Source: Moraxellaceae bacterium (lineage in GTDB: Bacteria > Pseudomonadota > Gammaproteobacteria > Pseudomonadales > Moraxellaceae). From it: 64,000 bases of DNA. Both the position numbers and the translations under genes were made by a program. Each line of letters opens with the position of its first letter. Position 1 is the stretch's first letter. The stretch spans positions 186,001 to 250,000 of the forward strand of contig JAUSND010000019.1 in NCBI GenBank assembly GCA_030646295.1, read 5' to 3'. Below the pieces are notes generated by a model, which was not told the origin of the DNA, did no database searches, and saw only the letters and a list, made by a program, of their open reading frames with translations. Shown one piece after another: positions 8,465 to 17,599 of this stretch.

Positions 8465-9781
8465 ATGCAGGCCAATTCTGATATTCGTGCACTCGCACGC
8501 ACCATTCCTCCCTTCGCTCCGGGAGACACCATCAGTGCAGTGGCCGAGCGCTTCCTGAGCGAGGATCTTCAGCAGGTCCTCTCTGTTCCGGTGGTGGATG
8601 AGGCCGGGTATGTCCTCGGCACCATCAGTCGCTACCAGCTGAATGATATTTTCATGACGAAGTTCGGTCGTGACCTGTATGGCTCGCGCCCGGTGGCCCA
8701 GTTCATGAGCCAGAAATGCCTGCGTGTCGAGGTGAGCGCACCAGTGGCCGAGGCAGCCCAGCATGTAACGACCACCATGCGCATTCCGCTGTCTGAAGAT
8801 TTTGTGGTGTGTGATGGCGGACGCTATGTCGGGGTCGGGGCGGTGCTGAGCCTGCTGGCGGCCATGGAAACCCAAGTCAGGAAAGGTGCAGACCAGTTGT
8901 CACAGGCCTATCGGCAGCTGCAGTCTTCGCAGGCACAGCTGGTGCAATCGGAAAAAATGGCCTCGCTGGGCCAGATGGTGGCTGGTGTGGCGCATGAGAT
9001 CAACACGCCACTGGGTTACGTGAAAAACAATGTCGAGGTCATGCGGGAATTTGGCGAACAGCTGCGTGAGCTGGTGCAGTCCTGTAGCGGCCTTGTTGAT
9101 GCATTGCTTGATCCGCATGGTTCCGATGTCGAGGTGGCAAAGAAACTGGCGGAGATTGAGGATTTGCGCAGCATGGTGGACCCGGAGCTCCTGTTCTCTG
9201 ACATGCAGACACTTTTCGGTGATACCAATTTCGGGCTGGAGCAGATCAGTGCACTGGTGCTTGGCCTGAAGGACTTCAGTCGTCTTGATCAGTCATTCAC
9301 GGACAATGTGTCGCTGAATGACTGTGTCGACAGTGCCTTGCTAATTGCCAGGAATGCCATCAAGAACAAGGTTGAAGTCATCCGGCAACTGGGTGATGTT
9401 CCTGCAATTTCCTGCATGCCCTCGCAGATCAATCAGGTGTTGCTGAATCTGGTGACCAATGCGGCACAGGCCATTGAAGGGACGGGGAAGGTGCTCATCA
9501 GGACCTGGGCTGATGTCGAGCGTGTCTATGTCTCGGTGCAGGACAATGGCAAGGGTATTTCTGCAGAAAACCTCAAGAAAATATTTGACCCCTTCTTCAC
9601 GACCAAACCGGTTGGGGAGGGCACCGGTCTGGGCTTGTCCATCTGCTGGAAAATCATCGAGCAGCACGGCGGAGTCATCCGTGTTGCCTCCGAGCCTGGT
9701 CGTGGCACCCGTTTTGTGATCGTCCTGCCGCGCCAGACACAAATCGTGGAGATGGCAGCGGTCGCTGCCATCTCATCCTGA
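8465..9781 (+). CDS. CBS-domain sensor histidine kinase
   Basis: A 438-aa soluble histidine kinase. Residues about 5-135 hold a tandem CBS pair (VPVVDEAGYVLGTISRYQL near 41-59, and VVCDGGRYVGVGAVLSLL near 114-131), a module that usually binds adenine nucleotides or similar ligands. A coiled coil (about 138-165) leads to the HisKA H-box MVAGVAHEINTPLGYV, with His177 as the phosphorylated residue. The ATPase domain has the N, G1 (DNGKGIS), F (FDPFFTTK) and G2 (GEGTGLGLS) boxes. There is no membrane helix, so an internal metabolic signal is likely. The start is ATG 8465 with GGGGAC upstream. The regulator gene follows after 10 bp with a good GAGGAG site. Confidence 0.88.
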   Translation: MQANSDIRALARTIPPFAPGDTISAVAERFLSEDLQQVLSVPVVDEAGYVLGTISRYQLNDIFMTKFGRDLYGSRPVAQFMSQKCLRVEVSAPVAEAAQHVTTTMRIPLSEDFVVCDGGRYVGVGAVLSLLAAMETQVRKGADQLSQAYRQLQSSQAQLVQSEKMASLGQMVAGVAHEINTPLGYVKNNVEVMREFGEQLRELVQSCSGLVDALLDPHGSDVEVAKKLAEIEDLRSMVDPELLFSDMQTLFGDTNFGLEQISALVLGLKDFSRLDQSFTDNVSLNDCVDSALLIARNAIKNKVEVIRQLGDVPAISCMPSQINQVLLNLVTNAAQAIEGTGKVLIRTWADVERVYVSVQDNGKGISAENLKKIFDPFFTTKPVGEGTGLGLSICWKIIEQHGGVIRVASEPGRGTRFVIVLPRQTQIVEMAAVAAISS

Positions 9782-9791
9782 GGAGCACGAC

Positions 9792-10727
9792 ATGAATATC
9801 AAGCCAAGGATTCTGCTGGTGGATGACGAGGAGCGCATCCTGCGCTCGCTGGGGCTTCTGCTGCGCATGCAGTATCAGGTGTTTGCCACGAGTGACGGCT
9901 ACGAGGCGCTGGAGATACTCAAGCGGGAAAAGATTCATGTACTGATTTCGGATCAGCGCATGCCCATCATGACGGGCAGTGAGCTGTTGCGTCATGCACG
10001 CGACATTGCGCCCGATACCATTCGTATCCTGCTGACCGGCTATGCCGATGCCGATGCGGCACTGGAGTCGGTCAACGAGGGTGAAATTTTTCGCTATATC
10101 ACCAAGCCATGGGGCCCGAAGGAGTTGCGCGATACGGTTGCGCAGGCGGCAGAAATCGGTGTGCGTCTTGAGTGTGCCGATGCCAGGCCGGCCGCCCCGG
10201 TTGTACAGGCGTCGGACCGGTTGGTGTGCCTGGTTCTGGATCGGGACGAGTCTACCTGGCAGGCTGTACAGGAGGCCCTTGGTGCACGCCATGAAGTCAT
10301 CTGGCGGCAGTCCATACAGGGCGCCCTGCAAGTGCTGGCCACAAAACCGGTAGCCATCATGGTGACAGAACTGAGTCTGGGGGATGAGGACCTGTCGGCG
10401 ATGATCAAGACCCTCAAGCAGGAGCGCCCGGAGATGCTCACGGTCATCCTGACCTGTTTCAAGGATACATCGCGACTGGTCGACCTGATCAATCAGGCCC
10501 AGGTGTTTCGCTATCTGCCCAAGCCGGTGCGCAAGGGGCTACTCAACAAAAGCCTGGAATCGACCATTGCCCGTTATCTGTCGATAACGGCAAGTCCGCT
10601 GCAGCTGACCACGCAAGTCGTGGAGAAAACCCGTGATGAGGCTGAGCAGCAGGTGTCAGAAAAGATTTCCGGTTATCTGGCCCGGCTGCGCGGCAAGACG
10701 ATTTTTGCCGGTAGCAGCACCGCCTGA
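9792..10727 (+). CDS. Response regulator with one normal and one Glu-substituted receiver domain
   Basis: A 311-aa regulator without a recognisable output domain. Receiver 1 (about 5-120) is intact: DDEE at 11-14, Asp54 in ISDQRMP, Thr82, and Lys105 in ITKPW. This receiver resembles those of RpfG-like regulators. Receiver 2 (about 143-262) keeps an acidic LDRDE, Thr221 and Lys244 (LPKPV), but the phospho-acceptor position is Glu193 (MVTELSL). A glutamate here often mimics phosphorylated Asp. The tail (about 270-311) is charged and helical. It is surely the partner of the CBS kinase upstream. Output probably goes through protein contacts. Confidence 0.85.
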   Translation: MNIKPRILLVDDEERILRSLGLLLRMQYQVFATSDGYEALEILKREKIHVLISDQRMPIMTGSELLRHARDIAPDTIRILLTGYADADAALESVNEGEIFRYITKPWGPKELRDTVAQAAEIGVRLECADARPAAPVVQASDRLVCLVLDRDESTWQAVQEALGARHEVIWRQSIQGALQVLATKPVAIMVTELSLGDEDLSAMIKTLKQERPEMLTVILTCFKDTSRLVDLINQAQVFRYLPKPVRKGLLNKSLESTIARYLSITASPLQLTTQVVEKTRDEAEQQVSEKISGYLARLRGKTIFAGSSTA

Positions 10728-10740
10728 GCCACGCCCTGTG

Positions 10741-11370
10741 CTAGTCCTTTTTCTCGGCAAACCAGCCGAGAAACGGGCGTTTCTTGTCTTTTGCTTCGGG
10801 GGGCAGGCGCAACACGACGGTACGTGACAGCTGGTCATGCCAGGCCAGCCCGCGGCCATTCCAGAGCATCCATGCATAGTTACCGAAAAACCCCAGCGTC
10901 ATGCTGAGCAGGACAGCCGTTGGGCGGCCTGTTGCCAGTTGGCCGAACAGGCCGAAAACAAGCGGGAGCATGCAGGCGCTGGCGCAACGGGTGATGGCAT
11001 CACTCCAGCGCAACAGGTTGCCGTCGGCACGGACCACCTTGAGCCGCCATGTCTGCATCCCCAGTGTCTGGCCGGCACGTGTCCAGAAATAGCCGTAAAA
11101 CAGCCAGGTGATCACTACCATGGCAGGGAACAGTACAAACTGGCGAAATGCCTCTGGTGTCACGGTCAGCTGGTGCTGCTGGGCTGCCTGGTCAGGCGTG
11201 GCCAGTGGCACCAGCAGTGCACTGGTGATCATCCAGAGCGCCAGCAGGAGCAAGCCGTCATAAATGATGCAATACAGGCGCACCAGAATGCCGGCCAGTT
11301 CTGGCCTGGTCTCTGTGGCGGTTGCCGGGGCGACTGGAGATTTTGGGGTCTTGCGGGATTTCTTCGGCAT
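10741..11370 (-). CDS. RDD-family inner-membrane protein
   Basis: A 209-aa protein with the RDD layout: a short basic N-terminus (MPKKSRKTPKSP), a conserved Arg near the first helix (ILVRLYCIIYDGLLLLALW), a second helix (about 100-120, FVLFPAMVVITWLFYGYFW), the GQTLGMQTWRLKVV motif typical of the family, and a C-terminal pair of weakly hydrophobic segments. RDD proteins are poorly understood, and some act in ion exchange. The start at 11370 is preceded by CCAGGG. Longer frames reaching 11496 are an artefact of reading through the tRNA gene. It is convergent with the regulator gene, with 13 bp between the stops. Confidence 0.82.
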   Translation of the reverse strand: MPKKSRKTPKSPVAPATATETRPELAGILVRLYCIIYDGLLLLALWMITSALLVPLATPDQAAQQHQLTVTPEAFRQFVLFPAMVVITWLFYGYFWTRAGQTLGMQTWRLKVVRADGNLLRWSDAITRCASACMLPLVFGLFGQLATGRPTAVLLSMTLGFFGNYAWMLWNGRGLAWHDQLSRTVVLRLPPEAKDKKRPFLGWFAEKKD

Positions 11371-11415
11371 AAGCCATGCCCTGGACTGCATCGCGGGGAC
11401 GCTTTGGCCTTCCGG

Positions 11416-11502
11416 TGGTGCCGAGAGTCGGAATCGAACCGACACGCCCTCACGGGCAACGGATTTTGAGTCCGCCGCGTCTACCAGTTCCGCCATCCCG
11501 GC
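11416..11502 (-). tRNA. tRNA-Leu (anticodon CAA)
   Basis: An 87-nt gene ending in an encoded CCA. The acceptor arms GCCGGGA and TCTCGGC pair with one G-T wobble. The anticodon loop CTCAAAA lies on a stem GCGGA/TCCGT, giving the anticodon CAA, which reads UUG. A long variable arm (GTTGCCCGTGAGGGC) and the GGTTCGATTCC T-arm complete a class II leucine tRNA. It is encoded just upstream of the RDD gene on the same strand and is divergent from queA. Confidence 0.95.
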
Positions 11503-11562
11503 CGGAAGGAACGGCGATTATACGGACCGACCGGAATCCTGCAATGGTGGCGTTGCATCCTT

Positions 11563-11568
11563 TATACT
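11563..11568 (+). promoter_or_regulatory. Candidate -10 element for queA
   Basis: TATACT lies 36 bp upstream of the queA start, in the gap between the tRNA-Leu 5' end and queA. The -35 region at the right distance (TGCAAT) is weak, so the call rests on the -10 match and position only. Confidence 0.4.
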
Positions 11569-11604
11569 GCGCGACCCGGTTTTTACTCAGTCCTTGTCCC
11601 GCCC

Positions 11605-12645
11605 ATGAAACGCAGCGATTTCCATTTTGACCTGCCCGATGCCCTGATCGCCCGATACCCGGCGGTGCAGCGCACCGGCTCGCGCCTGTTGCAGGTTGAT
11701 GGCCCGGCAGGCCGCTGGCACCACGGCCTGTTTACCGATATCGAAGCCTTGCTCAAACCCGGCGATCTGCTGGTGATGAACGATACCCGCGTGATTCCGG
11801 CCCGCCTGTTCGGCCAGAAGGACTCCGGGGGCAAGGTCGAGGTGCTGGTGGAGCGTATCGTGGGCACGTATGTGGCACTGGTTCACCTGCGTGCCAGCAA
11901 GTCACCAAAGGCGGGAGCCCTGCTGCATTTCCCGGGCAACGTGCAGGTGCTCATGGAAGACCGTGAGGAGGACCTGTTCCGCCTGCGCTTCCCGGTGCCG
12001 GTACTCGACTACCTGCACCAGCATGGTGAAGTACCCTTGCCGCCGTATTTCCAGCGCGCGCCCGAGGCAAGTGACAGCGAGCGCTACCAGACGGTCTACG
12101 CCCATCCCGAAAAGGCCGCCTCGGTGGCAGCCCCTACGGCCGGTCTGCATTTTGATGAAGCCATGCTGGCGCGGCTGGAACAGAACGGTATCCGTCGCGC
12201 TTGTGTCACGCTGCACGTCGGTGCCGGCACATTCCGGCCGGTGCGTGCCGATGATATTCGCGATCACCAGATGCACAGTGAGTGGTTGTGTGTGCCAGAG
12301 GAAACAGCCGCACTGGTGCGCGAGACGAAGGCGCGGGGTGGACGCGTGGTCGCTGTCGGAACGACCAGTGTGCGTTCGCTGGAGTCCGCTGCCAATAACG
12401 CTCCTGCCGGCGAGTTGATTGCTGCGTTTGAAGGTGAAACAGCGATTTTCATTCATCCCGGCTACGAGTGGCGGGTGGTTGATGTGCTGCTGACCAATTT
12501 CCATTTGCCCGAGTCCACCCTGCTCATGCTGGTCTGTGCCTTTGCGGGCCATGACACGGTGATGGCGGCGTATCGCGAGGCTGTGGCACAGCACTACCGT
12601 TTTTTCAGTTATGGCGATGCGATGTTCCTGACGCGGCGCTCGTGA
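11605..12645 (+). CDS. queA: S-adenosylmethionine:tRNA ribosyltransferase-isomerase
   Basis: QueA transfers and rearranges the ribosyl part of SAM onto preQ1 in tRNA to make epoxyqueuosine. The 346-aa product starts [11 protein letters not shown], typical of the family, and has the conserved blocks [39 protein letters not shown] and the C-terminal [19 protein letters not shown]. It is followed after 18 bp by tgt, which makes the preceding step of the same pathway. Queuosine goes into tRNAs with GUN anticodons. Confidence 0.96.
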   Translation: MKRSDFHFDLPDALIARYPAVQRTGSRLLQVDGPAGRWHHGLFTDIEALLKPGDLLVMNDTRVIPARLFGQKDSGGKVEVLVERIVGTYVALVHLRASKSPKAGALLHFPGNVQVLMEDREEDLFRLRFPVPVLDYLHQHGEVPLPPYFQRAPEASDSERYQTVYAHPEKAASVAAPTAGLHFDEAMLARLEQNGIRRACVTLHVGAGTFRPVRADDIRDHQMHSEWLCVPEETAALVRETKARGGRVVAVGTTSVRSLESAANNAPAGELIAAFEGETAIFIHPGYEWRVVDVLLTNFHLPESTLLMLVCAFAGHDTVMAAYREAVAQHYRFFSYGDAMFLTRRS

Positions 12646-13799
<1,154 letters not shown>

Positions 13800-13872
13800 C
13801 GCTGTTTTGTAACATTTCTGCGGGCTGGTCCGGATGGGCCACCGCGACGGATTTCAACCTCTGGAGACACCC

Positions 13873-14202
13873 ATGAGCTTCTTCATTTCCGAAGCCTATG
13901 CCAACACTGCACCTGCTGCCGGTCCCTCGATGTGGGGCCAGCTGATCATGCTGGGCGGTTTTGCCCTGATTTTCTATTTCCTGCTGCTGCGCCCGCAGAT
14001 GAAGCGCCAGAAGGAGCACAAGTCGCTCGTGGAAGGTCTGCAGAAGGGTGACGAGATTGTGTTTGCCGGCGGTCTTATCGGCCGCATCAACAAGCTCGAA
14101 GATGACTTTGCCGTGGTAGAGCTGGCGCAGGGCGTGGATATCAAGATCCAGAAGTCCTCCGTGCTGGCCACGCTGCCCAAGGGCACCCTGAAGAACATCT
14201 GA
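13873..14202 (+). CDS. yajC: Sec translocon accessory protein YajC
   Basis: A 109-aa single-pass inner-membrane protein that associates with SecDF in the holo-translocon. The start ATG 13873 (MSFFISEAYA) follows GGAGAC. A short periplasmic N-terminus is followed by one helix (LIMLGGFALIFYFLLLRPQMKRQKEHK, about 24-42) and the cytoplasmic KGDEIVFAGGLIGRI block characteristic of YajC. The gene order tgt-yajC-secD-secF is highly conserved in Proteobacteria. Confidence 0.95.
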   Translation: MSFFISEAYANTAPAAGPSMWGQLIMLGGFALIFYFLLLRPQMKRQKEHKSLVEGLQKGDEIVFAGGLIGRINKLEDDFAVVELAQGVDIKIQKSSVLATLPKGTLKNI

Positions 14203-14213
14203 ATAATCACAAC

Positions 14214-14241
14214 GACGGCCCGCACAGACGGGCCGTCATTT
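14214..14241 (+). terminator. Hairpin between yajC and secD (probable weak terminator)
   Basis: A perfect 9-bp stem, GACGGCCCG / CGGGCCGTC, with a 6-base loop is followed by ATTTTG. The U tract is short, so this probably attenuates transcription without fully ending it. It lies just before the secD start. Confidence 0.55.
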
Positions 14242-14261
14242 TGCATCGCTCGAGGTCCAGC

Positions 14262-16133
14262 ATGCGTTTTCCCCTGTGGAAGTATGGCCTGATCATCCTG
14301 GTCACTGTCGCCAGCCTGATCTACTCACTGCCCAATCTCTATCCTGACGAGCCGGCCATCCAGATTTCCGGCGCCAGCGCCTCCGTGCCGGCTGATCAGG
14401 CGGTAATGGAGCGGGCAACCACGGCGCTCAATGTTGCCGGGATTGCCTTCCATGATGCCGAAGTGCAGGAAAAAGGCATTCTGGTACGTGTTGATACGGC
14501 TGAAACACAGTTGAAAGCGCAGGATGCGGTTCGTCGTGCGCTGGGCGACAGCTACGTGGTGGCGCTCAATCTGGCACAGACCACCCCTGACTGGCTGAAG
14601 GCGCTGGGCGCCGGCCCGATGAAGCTGGGCCTCGATCTTCGCGGCGGTGTGCACTTCATGCTGGAAGTGGACATGGCCAAGGCGCTGGAGCAGCGTCAGG
14701 AGTCCTACGTTACCGATATCAAGGCCAAGTTCCGTGAAAAGAAACTGGCCTATCGTGCAGTGGCAGAGCGCGAGCAGGGCTTTGAACTCAAGTTTGCCTC
14801 GGCGGATGACCGGCTCAAGGCGGTGGATTATGTGAAGCTGGAGTTTCCCGAGTTTACCCAGGTACAGCGTGAGGCCGATGGTGCCTTTCTGGTGGACCTG
14901 ACGTTCCGGCCGGAAAAGCTGCGCGAGATCACGGACTATGCGGTTAACCAGAACCTGACCACGATTCGCAACCGCGTCAACGAACTGGGCGTGGCCGAGT
15001 CCGTGGTGCAGCGTCAGGGTGCCAGCCGTATCGTGGTTGAGCTGCCAGGCGTACAGGACACAGCCGAGGCCAAGCGTATTCTGGGCCGTACCGCCAGCCT
15101 GGAGTTCCGCTTTGTTGACTGGGACCACAACGGCGAGGCGGTGAGCGGCGTTGCCCCGCCAGGCACCGAGCTGATTCCGTTCAAGAGCGGTGCGGATGCA
15201 CCGGTGTTGCTGCAGAAGCGCAAGATCGTGACCGGGGAGCGCGTCGTCAATGCCCAGTCCGGCTTTGACGAGTTCTCCAACCCGCAGGTCAATATTTCGC
15301 TGGATTCCCGTGGCGGCAAGCTCATGGCTGATGCCACACGCGACAATGTCGGCAAGCTGATGGCTGTCGTGTTCGTCGAGTCCAAGCAGAAAACACGCGT
15401 GGTCACCAATGCCGAAGGCAAGCAGGTGGAAATGCGTGAAACGTTTGTGGAAAAGAACGTCATCAATCGCGCCACCATCCAGTCCATGCTGGGGTCACAG
15501 TTCCGTATCACCGGGCTGGATTCGCCGGCTGAAGCGGCCGAACTGGCATTGCTGCTGCGTGCCGGTGCGCTTGCTGCACCAATGTACTTCGTGGAAGAAC
15601 GGACCGTTGGCCCAAGCCTGGGCCAGGAAAATATCGACAAGGGTGTGTTGTCCACCCAGGTCGGTTTTGCCATGGTGGCCATTTTCATGGTGCTCTTCTA
15701 CAAGGGCTTTGGCCTGATTGCCAATTTTGCCCTGTTCCTGAACGTTGCCATCCTGATGGCAGTGATGGGGGCCATGGGCGCGGCGCTGTCCTTGCCCGGC
15801 ATTGCCGGTATTGTGTTGACGGTGGGTATGGCGGTGGACGCCAACGTGCTGATCTATGAACGTATTCGAGAAGAGCTGGCACGGGGAATGACGCCGCAGG
15901 CATCGATCATGGCAGGTTATGACCGGGCCTTCGTGACGATTCTCGACTCCAACCTGACCACCCTTATCGTGGCCGTCATCCTGTTCGCCGTGGGCAGCGG
16001 ACCGGTCAAGGGTTTTGCCGTGACCCTGTCAATCGGGATCCTGTCTTCCATGTTCACGGCCATTACCGTGACACGTGCCATTGTTAACCTGGTTTACGGC
16101 GGAAACCGCCGTGTCACCAAACTGAGCATCTGA
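14262..16133 (+). CDS. secD: Protein translocase subunit SecD
   Basis: SecD with SecF uses the proton gradient to help pull preproteins through SecYEG on the periplasmic side. The 623-aa product begins MRFPLWKYGLIIL with its first membrane helix. It has the D1 signature LGLDLRGGVHFMLEV near 125-140, a large periplasmic domain (about 140-445) and five further helices with GMAVDANVLIYERIREE near 525-541, which holds the key Asp of the family. I chose ATG 14262, after a GAGG. The upstream frame extension has no support. It is followed by secF after 10 bp. Confidence 0.97.
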   Translation: MRFPLWKYGLIILVTVASLIYSLPNLYPDEPAIQISGASASVPADQAVMERATTALNVAGIAFHDAEVQEKGILVRVDTAETQLKAQDAVRRALGDSYVVALNLAQTTPDWLKALGAGPMKLGLDLRGGVHFMLEVDMAKALEQRQESYVTDIKAKFREKKLAYRAVAEREQGFELKFASADDRLKAVDYVKLEFPEFTQVQREADGAFLVDLTFRPEKLREITDYAVNQNLTTIRNRVNELGVAESVVQRQGASRIVVELPGVQDTAEAKRILGRTASLEFRFVDWDHNGEAVSGVAPPGTELIPFKSGADAPVLLQKRKIVTGERVVNAQSGFDEFSNPQVNISLDSRGGKLMADATRDNVGKLMAVVFVESKQKTRVVTNAEGKQVEMRETFVEKNVINRATIQSMLGSQFRITGLDSPAEAAELALLLRAGALAAPMYFVEERTVGPSLGQENIDKGVLSTQVGFAMVAIFMVLFYKGFGLIANFALFLNVAILMAVMGAMGAALSLPGIAGIVLTVGMAVDANVLIYERIREELARGMTPQASIMAGYDRAFVTILDSNLTTLIVAVILFAVGSGPVKGFAVTLSIGILSSMFTAITVTRAIVNLVYGGNRRVTKLSI

Positions 16134-16143
16134 GAGCGCCATC

Positions 16144-17070
16144 ATGTCCGAACAACGCATTATCCGCTTCATGCGCATTCGCACGCCGATGGCGATTCTT
16201 TCGCTGCTCGTCGTGATTGCCGGTCTGGTTGCCATGGTGACCAAGGGCCTGAATCTTGGCCTGGATTTTACCGGGGGAACCACGGCCGAAATCAATTACG
16301 TACAGCCTGTTGATCAGGAGGCTGTACGTCTTGCCCTTGAAAAAAACGGCTTTGCTGATGTAGTTGTGCAGCATGTGGGCAGCGCAACAGATGTCATCCT
16401 GCGTATGCCGCCGCAAAAAGGCCACGAAACCAATATGAGTGCCGATATTCTCGCGGCAGCCAACTTTGATCCGGCCAATCCTGCCACGATCAAGCAGGTT
16501 GAAAGTGTCGGCTCGCAGGTGGGTGGCGAGATGTACCAGAACTCGCTGCTGGCCATCGGGTTGTCGCTGTTCCTGATGATGATTTACGTGGCGTTCCGTT
16601 TCCGTATGAAGTTTGCGGTAGGGGCCGTTGTTTCGCTGCTGCATGACGTGCTTTTTACGGTAGGGGCATTCGCCATTTTCGGCTTTCCCTTTGACCTGAC
16701 CGTGCTGGCGGCCGTGCTGGCGCTGATCGGTTACTCCCTGAACGACACGATCGTGATTTTTGACCGTATCCGTGAAAACTTCCGCAAGCTGCGCAAGGCG
16801 GACCCGATCGAGATCGTGAACATTTCCCTGACCGAAACCCTGCGCCGTACGATCATGACCGTGATGACGGTGCTGGTGGTGGTGGTGGCGCTGCTGTGGC
16901 TGGGCGGACCTGCACTGAAGTGGTTCTCGGTTGCAATGCTGATCGGTCTGTTTGCCGGTACCTATTCGTCCATCTATATCGCGACCAACTATGCCCTGAT
17001 GATGGGTCTGGACAAGGACGACTTCGTCGTTCAGCCCAAGGTAGTCGAAGAAGGGGAAGAGTTGCTGTAA
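16144..17070 (+). CDS. secF: Protein translocase subunit SecF
   Basis: Partner of SecD, 308 aa, with six membrane helices. The N-terminal FLDF-like block is NLGLDFTGGTTAEI near 38-51. The helix-4 motif YSLNDTIVIFDRIRENFR near 198-215 is the family signature. The C-terminus ends in an acidic tail. A clear terminator follows 12 bp after the stop, ending the Sec operon. Confidence 0.97.
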   Translation: MSEQRIIRFMRIRTPMAILSLLVVIAGLVAMVTKGLNLGLDFTGGTTAEINYVQPVDQEAVRLALEKNGFADVVVQHVGSATDVILRMPPQKGHETNMSADILAAANFDPANPATIKQVESVGSQVGGEMYQNSLLAIGLSLFLMMIYVAFRFRMKFAVGAVVSLLHDVLFTVGAFAIFGFPFDLTVLAAVLALIGYSLNDTIVIFDRIRENFRKLRKADPIEIVNISLTETLRRTIMTVMTVLVVVVALLWLGGPALKWFSVAMLIGLFAGTYSSIYIATNYALMMGLDKDDFVVQPKVVEEGEELL

Positions 17071-17082
17071 GCCGTAACTGGC

Positions 17083-17115
17083 ATGAAAAAGCCGGACGTG
17101 TTCCGGCTTTTTCAT
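17083..17115 (+). terminator. Rho-independent terminator of the yajC-secD-secF operon
   Basis: A long inverted repeat, ATGAAAAAGCCGGA / TCCGGCTTTTTCAT, with a short CGTGT loop and a U-rich right arm. Being symmetric, with A and T runs on both sides, it could also work in the opposite direction. Confidence 0.88.
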
Positions 17116-17124
17116 GGAAGGCTT

Positions 17125-17161
17125 TTATTTGTTAATGATAAGCATTATCATTAACAAATAA
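17125..17161. promoter_or_regulatory. Fur-type operator with perfect 17-base arms
   Basis: The two 17-base arms (17125-17141 and 17145-17161) are exact inverse complements around GCA. The core, AATGATAAGCATTATCATT, closely matches the 19-bp Fur box GATAATGATAATCATTATC. It lies 15 bp before the hemP start. This fits iron-responsive repression of hemP by Fur. Confidence 0.85.
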
Positions 17162-17175
17162 TTCCGGAGCAGATC

Positions 17176-17346
17176 ATGTCCCCAGATTCATCAGATCCAG
17201 CCATCCCGTCCTTGCAACCGGCACAGCCAGTGACGCTGGATTCCACGGTGCTTTTTGCCCGGGGAAAGGAGGTTCGCATTCGTCATGCGGGGGAGGAGTA
17301 CCGGTTGCGGCTGACCAGTAACAACAAGCTGATACTGACCAAGTAG
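17176..17346 (+). CDS. hemP: Hemin uptake protein HemP
   Basis: A 56-aa protein. Its C-terminal half, VLFARGKEVRIRHAGEEY then LRLTSNNKLILTK, carries the HemP pattern (LF.G...V.I.H.G..Y.LR.T...KLILTK). HemP is tied to iron and haem acquisition, and in some proteobacteria it positively affects haem receptor expression. CCGGAGC lies 8 bases before the ATG. The Fur-type palindrome immediately upstream supports iron regulation. No haem receptor or ABC transporter gene is next to it, so it stands alone here, whereas in many genomes it precedes the receptor. Confidence 0.85.
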   Translation: MSPDSSDPAIPSLQPAQPVTLDSTVLFARGKEVRIRHAGEEYRLRLTSNNKLILTK

Positions 17347-17361
17347 CCAAGTAGATAGTAC

Positions 17362-17526
17362 TCAGTGCGCGGTGCTATCTTCGTCCTTCAGACGGCCATT
17401 TTCTGCAATACGCTGATTTATATACCATTCCTCTGGTGCTTCACTTGCGCCCAGTAGCTGGAAAAAAGCTAACAGCTCCTTTTCCACATTCTTCTCGATA
17501 GTCTTCAGTGCGGTGGCTACCTGCAT
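17362..17526 (-). CDS. Small unknown protein (54 aa)
   Basis: A 54-residue frame starting MQVATALKTIEKNV and ending KDEDSTAH. GAGG sits 8 bases upstream of the ATG. The first 27 residues form a likely amphipathic helix (IEKNVEKELLAFFQLLGA) and the rest is charged. It uses codons rare in its neighbours (ATA, TTA), which suggests recent acquisition or low expression. A palindromic promoter-like site lies just upstream. I do not recognise a family. Confidence 0.45.
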   Translation of the reverse strand: MQVATALKTIEKNVEKELLAFFQLLGASEAPEEWYINQRIAENGRLKDEDSTAH

Positions 17527-17551
17527 GACGGGGACCTCGCATGACCAGTTA

Positions 17552-17593
17552 GTCTACATTTTTAACAGTAGACAGTTTGTATCTGTCGGGCAA
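17552..17593 (-). promoter_or_regulatory. Candidate promoter with inverted-repeat operator for the 54-aa gene
   Basis: On the minus strand TTGCCC (17593-17588) and TACTGT (17570-17565) are 17 bases apart. An inverted repeat, GTCTAC-N10-GTAGAC (17552-17573), overlaps the putative -10. Such an overlap is what a repressor site would look like. The protein that binds is unknown. Confidence 0.4.
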
Positions 17594-17599
17594 GGCCGT

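Noticed and set aside
17552-17573. LexA-like box
   Set aside because: The inverted repeat has GTCTAC/GTAGAC arms, not the CTGT-N8-ACAG LexA pattern.
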